DNA of 64,000 nt. Origin: Hymenobacter sp. DG25A (GTDB taxonomy: Bacteria; Bacteroidota; Bacteroidia; Cytophagales; Hymenobacteraceae). Below the pieces are notes generated by a model. That model had not been told where the DNA came from, did no database searches, and saw nothing but the letters and a program-made list of their open reading frames with translations. Both the position numbers and the translations under genes were made by a program. This document shows, in pieces, positions 58,901-64,000 of the stretch. The stretch lies in contig NZ_CP012623.1 in assembly GCF_001280305.1 (NCBI RefSeq), positions 2,604,001 to 2,668,000 on the forward strand, in the 5' to 3' direction. Position 1 is the first letter of the stretch. Each line of letters opens with the position of its first letter.

Positions 58901-59425
58901 CTACTCTGCCTGGTAGCTGATAGCGGCTACCTCCACAATTTCTTCCTGCGGCCCCAGGCGCAATGACACGGCCTGCCCGAGGCGGGCACCTACTACTGCC
59001 CGGGCAATGGGCGCTACAAAGGCTACTTTGCCTTCCGCAATGGAGGCTTCGTCTACGCCCACAATGGTAAAGTGACGCTCCGTACCAGGCTTGCCGCCAC
59101 TGCGGGTGCGCAACGTTACGGTGGCCCCAAAGCGGACTTCATCGGCGGGCTGGGTGCGGGGGTCTACTACTTTGGCACTGGCAATACGCTCCTGCAGGGC
59201 GCCCAAGCGGCCGTTGAGCACGGTGAGGCGGCGGGTGCGGTCGGCTTCGTTTTCGCGGTTGGCCTCGGCCTGGGTGCGCTCCGCTTCCAGGGTTTGCAGC
59301 TCCTCGCGGAGCTGCTCCAGGCCTTGCGGCGTTACATAGTTGGGCGTGCCGGCGGGCAACGCCGGCCGGGGCGGGATAATGGGCGCCTCCAGCGAATCAT
59401 CTTCTTTGGTAAATGCACGGCTCAT
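58901..59425 (-). CDS. GreA/GreB family transcription elongation factor
   Basis: 174 residues. An N-terminal coiled coil (QGLEQLREELQTLEAERTQAEANRENEADRTRRLTVLNGRLGALQERIASA) carries acidic residues near the tip, and a C-terminal FKBP-like domain follows (VRFGATVTLRTRSG ... FTIVGVDEASIAEGKVAFVAPIARAVVGARLGQAVSLR). These factors help stalled RNA polymerase cleave its transcript. The N-terminal 30 residues are an unusual Pro-rich extension. Whether it is GreA- or GreB-like cannot be decided. TACGTTAG about 10 nt upstream may be the -7 box. Confidence 0.9.
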   Translation of the reverse strand: MSRAFTKEDDSLEAPIIPPRPALPAGTPNYVTPQGLEQLREELQTLEAERTQAEANRENEADRTRRLTVLNGRLGALQERIASAKVVDPRTQPADEVRFGATVTLRTRSGGKPGTERHFTIVGVDEASIAEGKVAFVAPIARAVVGARLGQAVSLRLGPQEEIVEVAAISYQAE

Positions 59426-59568
59426 GCTGCCTGCTAACGTAGGCGCAGGGAGCAGGTTACTACCGACTGACCCGGCTCCTTCAGCCGGGCAAAAACCATA
59501 GAAAGCCCGGGCACAGCACTTCTGCGGTACCAGCGCTTTGCTTATGCCCCGGAAAACCGGCTACGCCC

Positions 59569-59706
59569 CTACTGGCCTGGAATAACGCCCAGCAGGTGCA
59601 ATACCCAACCAAACAGGTAAAAGCCGGGAATCAGCAGAATGTAAGCCCACCAGGGAATCCGGTTCATTCGCTCGCTGAGGCCAATTCTTCTTCTCGTAAT
59701 AGCCAT
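59569..59706 (-). CDS. 45-residue small membrane protein
   Basis: This short frame runs from the ATG at 59706 to the TAG at 59569. It begins MAITRRRIGLSERMNRIPWW, a basic N-terminus, and continues into one hydrophobic helix (AYILLIPGFYLFGWVLHLLG) ending in VIPGQ. GGGA lies 7-10 nt before the start. Arg-rich start plus one Trp-flanked helix is typical of a membrane microprotein with the N-terminus inside. No family is known to me. It stands alone between the GreA/B gene and the PA2169-type gene. Confidence 0.55.
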   Translation of the reverse strand: MAITRRRIGLSERMNRIPWWAYILLIPGFYLFGWVLHLLGVIPGQ

Positions 59707-59988
59707 AGTAGTTCCCAACGTTACTGTGTTGTCATCTCAATATAAGTAAGTTATAGCATATTTCATCTGCTGGTTTTTCCATTCAGCCTCGCTTTTAAGC
59801 TCCCCGGTTATTACTCCCGGTCCCGAAGAACCTGGGGGCAAGCTGGCAGTATAGCAGGTGACTATTATGTAAGGCCAAGGGAAGTATAAAAGCCGCTACT
59901 GATAATTCTATTCAACCCGTTGAGGAAAAACCCGTAAGCCTTAGCACGTTTTTGTTACTATTTTTTACCCCTTTATCACATTCTAGCC

Positions 59989-60768
59989 ATGAATCAACCA
60001 CAGCAACCTAACCAGCCAGGTTATACCGGCTCCGCCTCTTCTTCCTCAACCACTGGCAGCCGTACCTCTACTGGCGGCACCGGTGCTACTGATAACACAT
60101 TGCTCAACCAAGCCAGCCAGTGGCTGGGTCAGGGCAATGTGTCGGATTTGATTGGGCGTTTGCCCGAGTCGGTGCAGGGCATCGGCAATAAGGCCGTGAG
60201 CCGCTTCAACCAGCTGACCACCACCCAGAAACTGGTGGGCGGTGCTTTGCTGGCTTTGGGCGTGGGCTACCTGGCCCGCAGCAGCTCCAAGACGGGTAAT
60301 GGCGCCAAAGGCACTTCTTATGGCCACGCCGCTACCGATACTACCGACACGCTGCACGAGCTGCTGCTGTTCGTAAACGACCGGGTAGAAGGCTACCAGC
60401 GGGCTGCCGCCGAAAGCAAGGACCCACAGCGCACCGGCTACTACAAGCAGCTGGTAAGCCAGAGTCAGCAGTTTGCTAACGAGCTGAACGACTACCTGCG
60501 CCGTCAGGGCGACGAGCGGGAAACCGGCACCACCATCAAAGGCAAGCTCTACCGGGGCTGGATGGACACGGAAGCGGCCCTCACCGGCTTTGATGAAGAA
60601 GCCATTCTGGGCTCCAACATCTATGGCGAAGAGTGGGCTATTAAAGCCTACCAGGATGCCCTGCACAGCGGCTCCCTCTCGGGCAGCCTCCGGCAGGCCG
60701 TAGAGCGCCAGTATGCCCAGTCGCAGAAAACGTATCAGGAGCTGAAGCGCATGCAAGGCAAGAAGTAA
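59989..60768 (+). CDS. PA2169 family four-helix-bundle protein, second copy
   Basis: 259 residues. A Ser/Thr/Gly-rich N-terminus is followed by a hydrophobic segment (LVGGALLALGVGYLAR) and the PA2169/DUF2383 ferritin-like bundle (ELLLFVNDRVEGYQRAAAESKD, LVSQSQQFANELNDYLR, TTIKGKLYRGWMDTEAALTGFDEEAILGSN, GEEWAIKAYQDALH). It is a clear paralogue of the gene at 40707-41417; the membrane-proximal segments (TQKLVGGALLALG versus TQKILGGALLLLG) are also alike. The extra N-terminal part has LIGRLPESVQGIGNKAVSRFNQL. Function unknown, perhaps envelope stress. Confidence 0.85.
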   Translation: MNQPQQPNQPGYTGSASSSSTTGSRTSTGGTGATDNTLLNQASQWLGQGNVSDLIGRLPESVQGIGNKAVSRFNQLTTTQKLVGGALLALGVGYLARSSSKTGNGAKGTSYGHAATDTTDTLHELLLFVNDRVEGYQRAAAESKDPQRTGYYKQLVSQSQQFANELNDYLRRQGDERETGTTIKGKLYRGWMDTEAALTGFDEEAILGSNIYGEEWAIKAYQDALHSGSLSGSLRQAVERQYAQSQKTYQELKRMQGKK

Positions 60769-60786
60769 GCAGCCTTTCTGCAACAT

Positions 60787-60838
60787 AAAGATGCCCCTGG
60801 CGGCAGCACTGATTGGTGCTGCCGCCAGGGGCATCTTT
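60787..60838. terminator. Bidirectional terminator between the PA2169-type and trehalase genes
   Basis: Perfect 22-bp arms (60787-60808 and 60817-60838), beginning AAAGATGCCCCTGGCGG, around an 8-nt loop, with A- and T-rich ends. Confidence 0.9.
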
Positions 60839-60863
60839 GTTTTTCCATTATAGCCGTTGCCGG

Positions 60864-62471
60864 CTATTTTCCGGTTTCGGCGCCTTCCAGCTGGTAGCGG
60901 TTCATGAGCCTGAGCAGCACACCGTTGGTCCAGCCGAAGCCATCCTGCAGCGGGTACTCGCCGCCGCCGGCTTTCAGCTGCGTATCCAGTACGTTGTATT
61001 TCTCCATCAGCTTGCCGGTTTGCTGAAATACGCTCACGTTGAGATGCACCCAGCGGGTGGCTATGGTGCGCGCCAGCTTTGATTGGTGGTAGCGCTCCAG
61101 GCCATCAATAGCCAGCCATTGCAGCGGAGCCCAGGCATTGGGCGCATCCCACTGCTGGCCGCTTTGGCTGAGCGTGGTCACCAGGCCGCCTTCTTTCAGA
61201 AACTTCTCCCGCAATACAGCTGCTACCTTTTTCGCCTGGCCGGAAGAGGCCAGCCCGAACGCCAGCGGATACACGCCAGCCAGCGTGGGCACCGTGGAGC
61301 GCTGCCGCAGCCGCAGGTTATAGTCCTGAAACCAGCCGGCTTTTTTATCCCAGCAATACGCCAGCAACGCCTTTTTGCGGCGTTGGGCTTTCGCGCTAAA
61401 TACCAAGGCCTGCGCGGTGTTGTTTTGCAGCTGATAGGTGCGGGCCAGTGTGGTTTCCAAGTGATACAGCAGGCTGTTTAAATCGACCGGCACCATGTCC
61501 AGGGTTTGGATGGAGCCCAGCTGCCCATCGGGGCCAAACCAGCGGGTGCTGAAGTCCCAGCCGGAAGCGGCGGCCGCGCGCACGTTCTGATAGAACGCGG
61601 CGGGCGGCTGGGTGCTTTGCCGGGCGGCCGCTACATCTTCGGCGTAGGATTCTTCCCGGGGTTGCTGGCTGCTGTCCCAGTAGCGGTTGAGCACTTCGCC
61701 GCCAGGCATTTTTACTACCATACGGTGGGTGCTGCCGGGCTGCCAGAGGGAGTCGACGCCGCCCATCCAGAAGGCGTATTCTCGGAGCAGCTGGGGCTGA
61801 TAGCGCACCAGTGTAGCCCGGCCTTCTTCCTCAGCCAGCAGGTTTACCATCAGGGCAAAAAAGGGCGGCTGCGAGCGGGTGAGGTAGTAAGTGCGGTTAC
61901 CGTTGGGGATGAAGCCGTAGTGGTCTATCAGGTAGGCAAAGTTGTCCACCATATCCCGGATAACCAGGGTGCGGTGGCTTTGCTGCAAACCCAGCATCGT
62001 AAAGTAAGAGTCCCAGTAATACACCTCCCGGAAGCGTCCGCCGGGCACAATGTACGGGCGCGGCAAAGGCAGCAAGGACGAGAACTGCGTGCCCGCATCC
62101 GGCTGCCGCTGCAGCACCGCCCAGAGCGTGTCAATATGGTGACAGATACCGGCCGAAACCTGGCTTTTATAGCTCCCTCCTACCTCAGCGGGGGCAATGA
62201 AATGCGTGGCGACGAAAGCCTTCAGATCGAAGCCCGGCTGGTCTTTTTGCTGCTGGTAAGCGCGCAGTACGACTTCCGGTTGCTCCCGGGCCACGGCATC
62301 CACGAAGGTTTTATTATCGGGAAATACGTGGCCCAGCTGCACGGCCTCAAACAGGCCGGGATACAGCTGCCGGGGCGAAGCCTGCTGGGCCTGCCCGCGC
62401 AAACTCAGCAGCAGGCAGCCCAGCAGCAGCAGCCGGTTAAAAGTAGAGGGAAGGCAGAGAGGTCTGCGCAT
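60864..62471 (-). CDS. treA: Periplasmic trehalase (GH37)
   Basis: 535 residues with a signal peptide (LLLLGCLLLSLRGQAQ). Both GH37 signatures are present: PGGRFREVYYWDSYFTMLGL, with catalytic region residues, and QWDAPNAWAPLQW. Other family segments are PNGNRTYYLTRSQPPFFALM and EESYAEDVAAA. It hydrolyses trehalose to two glucoses in the periplasm. It lies 21 nt downstream of the GH13 gene on the same strand, which indicates an operon for alpha-glucan and trehalose use. Length is normal. Confidence 0.94.
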   Translation of the reverse strand: MRRPLCLPSTFNRLLLLGCLLLSLRGQAQQASPRQLYPGLFEAVQLGHVFPDNKTFVDAVAREQPEVVLRAYQQQKDQPGFDLKAFVATHFIAPAEVGGSYKSQVSAGICHHIDTLWAVLQRQPDAGTQFSSLLPLPRPYIVPGGRFREVYYWDSYFTMLGLQQSHRTLVIRDMVDNFAYLIDHYGFIPNGNRTYYLTRSQPPFFALMVNLLAEEEGRATLVRYQPQLLREYAFWMGGVDSLWQPGSTHRMVVKMPGGEVLNRYWDSSQQPREESYAEDVAAARQSTQPPAAFYQNVRAAAASGWDFSTRWFGPDGQLGSIQTLDMVPVDLNSLLYHLETTLARTYQLQNNTAQALVFSAKAQRRKKALLAYCWDKKAGWFQDYNLRLRQRSTVPTLAGVYPLAFGLASSGQAKKVAAVLREKFLKEGGLVTTLSQSGQQWDAPNAWAPLQWLAIDGLERYHQSKLARTIATRWVHLNVSVFQQTGKLMEKYNVLDTQLKAGGGEYPLQDGFGWTNGVLLRLMNRYQLEGAETGK

Positions 62472-62492
62472 GCGTTAGCCGGTAAGGAAGTT

Positions 62493-64000
62493 CTACTTCT
62501 GCAGCTCCAGCACCAAGGCGGTTTTGGCGGGCAGCTGCAGGGTGGAAATATCGTTGATGGTTTCGTTGGTCAGCACGTTGCGGGCTTTGGTGAAGCCTTT
62601 GGTGCGCTCAATAAAGCGGGCGGTAGGCAGCGTCGCCACCTTATCGGTGGGGTTGGTGGCCACCATCACGGTGCCGTTGGCATCGTAGCGGAAGTACACG
62701 TAGAGGTTGTCCTGCAGCAGGTACTGCATCAGCTTACCGGAGTGCAACGCAGGATGCGTTTTGCGGTAGGTAGCCAGGGTGCGCACAAACTGAAAGGCCG
62801 CATTTTCCTGGGCTGTGCGGCCGGCCGCCGTAAACTTGTCTTCCTTGTCGCCGGGCCAGCCGCCGGGGAAGTCCTTGCGCACTTCGGCATCGGTGGGGTT
62901 CTTGAAGTTCTTCATCAGGATTTCGGTGCCGTAGTACATGCTGGGAATGCCCCGGGTGGTGAGCAGCCAGGTGAGGCCCATTTTGTACTTGTCGAAATCC
63001 TCGCCTATTACTGACAGGTACCGGTCATGGTCGTGGTTATCCAGGAACGTGACCAGCTTGGTGGGGTCCTGGTACACGGCATCCTGGGCCAGCGCCTCAT
63101 ACATGCGCTGGGCGGTGCCCTCGTGCTTCAGCCCCTCTACCATGGCGCCTTCCAGCACGAAATCAAGCCCGCCGGGCTGGTTGGATTTGAAGGGGAAGTT
63201 GATGTTGTTCCGCACGTAGTACGACTGGTCCACCACGTTATTCACCGACGACTCGCCGAAGATGTGGATGCGTGGATATTCCGTGAGCAGGGCCGCGTTG
63301 CAGCGGTTCATAAACGGCTGGTCGTTGTACATGTAGGTATCAATGCGCCAGGCATCTACCCCAAAGTTCTCCACCGACCAGATGGCGTGCTGAATCAGGT
63401 AGTTGGCCACGTAGGGGTTCTGCTGATTGAGGTCGGGCAGGAAAGGCACAAACCAGCCATCCAGCGTTACTTTCTTATCAATCTGAGAAGCGTGCGGGTC
63501 GGTGATGGGCTGCTGACGGTAGGAGGTATTGGTGTAGGTGGGCCACTGGTGCAGCCAGCTTTTCATGGGCAGGTCCTGCAGAATCCAGTGGGTGTTGCCT
63601 ACGTGGTTGTACACGGCATCCTGCACCACTTTCATACCAGCGGCGTGGGCTTTCTGCACGAAGGATTTGTAGGCCTCGTTGCCGCCCAAGCGTCGGTCAA
63701 CGTTATACTGGTCCGTGAAGCCGTAGCCGTGGTAGGAGGCGCGCATGGTGCCGCCCTCGTTGGTGAGCGGCTGGTTGTTCTCGAGGACGGGCGTAAACCA
63801 GATAGCCGTAACGCCGAGGTCTTTGAGGTAAGGAAGGTGCTGGGCGGCACCCTGCAGGTCGCCGCCGTGGCGGAAGAAGGGGTTATTCCGGTCGTGGTTG
63901 GGGTCGCGCAGGTCGGCGAATTTGTCGTTGCCGGGGTCGCCGTTGGCAAACCGGTCGGGCATGGCCAGGTAGATGAAATCGGCCTGGGTGACGCCCTGTC
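62493..64000 (-). CDS. GH13 alpha-glucan hydrolase (neopullulanase/cyclomaltodextrinase, SusA-like), partial at right edge
   Basis: 502 codons are visible; the 5' end lies beyond the window. The frame continues upstream of the internal ATG at 63962 as QGVTQADFIYLAMPDRFANGD, a family segment, so 63962 is not the start. Catalytic motifs are DAVYNHVG, GVDAWRIDTYMY (nucleophile Asp), HIFGESSV (acid Glu) and FLDNHDHDRYL. The C-terminal beta domain ends in ALVLELQ. The type resembles SusA neopullulanases and cyclomaltodextrinases that act on alpha-1,4/1,6-glucans in the periplasm. The N-terminal beta-sandwich and signal peptide would lie outside the window. Trehalase follows after 21 nt. Confidence 0.92.
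   Translation of the reverse strand, partial: QGVTQADFIYLAMPDRFANGDPGNDKFADLRDPNHDRNNPFFRHGGDLQGAAQHLPYLKDLGVTAIWFTPVLENNQPLTNEGGTMRASYHGYGFTDQYNVDRRLGGNEAYKSFVQKAHAAGMKVVQDAVYNHVGNTHWILQDLPMKSWLHQWPTYTNTSYRQQPITDPHASQIDKKVTLDGWFVPFLPDLNQQNPYVANYLIQHAIWSVENFGVDAWRIDTYMYNDQPFMNRCNAALLTEYPRIHIFGESSVNNVVDQSYYVRNNINFPFKSNQPGGLDFVLEGAMVEGLKHEGTAQRMYEALAQDAVYQDPTKLVTFLDNHDHDRYLSVIGEDFDKYKMGLTWLLTTRGIPSMYYGTEILMKNFKNPTDAEVRKDFPGGWPGDKEDKFTAAGRTAQENAAFQFVRTLATYRKTHPALHSGKLMQYLLQDNLYVYFRYDANGTVMVATNPTDKVATLPTARFIERTKGFTKARNVLTNETINDISTLQLPAKTALVLELQK

Noticed and set aside
63962..63962. ATG at 63962 as start of the GH13 gene
   Set aside because: The frame continues to the window edge with the family-typical residues ADFIYL before MPDRFANGD, so the gene is cut by the edge.

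Overview
The window looks like chromosomal DNA from a Bacteroidota bacterium, most likely Hymenobacter or a close relative. This rests on a SusC/SusD glycan-uptake pair, -7 promoter boxes of the TAnnTTTG type (exact at pheT, DUF1684, dnaX, the M16 peptidase, a cupin, an aminotransferase and a GT39 gene), a tmRNA whose tag reads GDYSYAMAA, the gene order pheT - coiled coil - zapA - rny, and GC-rich genes separated by repeat-filled gaps. The genus is an inference. I see no integrase, transposase, phage gene, CRISPR array, rRNA or tRNA.

Layout. 0.1-8.4 kb: a pyridine-nucleotide disulfide oxidoreductase, an outer-surface lipoprotein, then the minus-strand block pheT, a ZapB-like coiled coil, zapA and rny (translation, division, RNA decay), and a DUF1684 protein. 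8.8-17.2 kb: a zinc alcohol dehydrogenase with a small membrane partner, radC, a metallophosphoesterase, envelope proteins, uvsE and a cystathionine gamma-synthase-type enzyme. 17.6-28 kb: a polysaccharide utilisation locus with SusC, SusD, a GH144-type glucanase, a GH43-like/F5-8C/FN3 protein and a GH3 beta-glucosidase. GH144 plus GH3 points to beta-1,2-glucan: import by SusCD, cleavage to sophoro-oligosaccharides, then glucose.

28-38 kb: ssrA (tmRNA), dnaX, an M16 zinc peptidase, icd, and three AT-rich small genes of unknown function. 37.7-50.7 kb: MOSC protein, serine hydrolase with TPRs, DUF3817, a PA2169-type protein, cupin, aldehyde dehydrogenase, aminotransferase, cytochrome b, a second alcohol dehydrogenase, a GT39 glycosyltransferase and two overlapping DUF1990 genes. 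51-60.8 kb: acyltransferase, endonuclease V, gluQ, pirin-nitroreductase-pirin, NTF2-like and GreA/B proteins, a 45-residue membrane peptide and a second PA2169-type protein. 60.9-64 kb: trehalase and a GH13 alpha-glucan hydrolase that runs off the right edge; both should feed glucose into the cell.

The most notable non-coding content is a set of intergenic palindromes in at least four families. Arms of the main family differ between copies, yet each copy keeps its own two arms complementary. The best single coding-level signal is a run of ten A in dnaX where either one-base slip leads at once to a stop, predicting a short gamma-type product beside full-length tau. Several genes also carry -7 boxes almost touching their start codons, suggesting leaderless or near-leaderless mRNAs.
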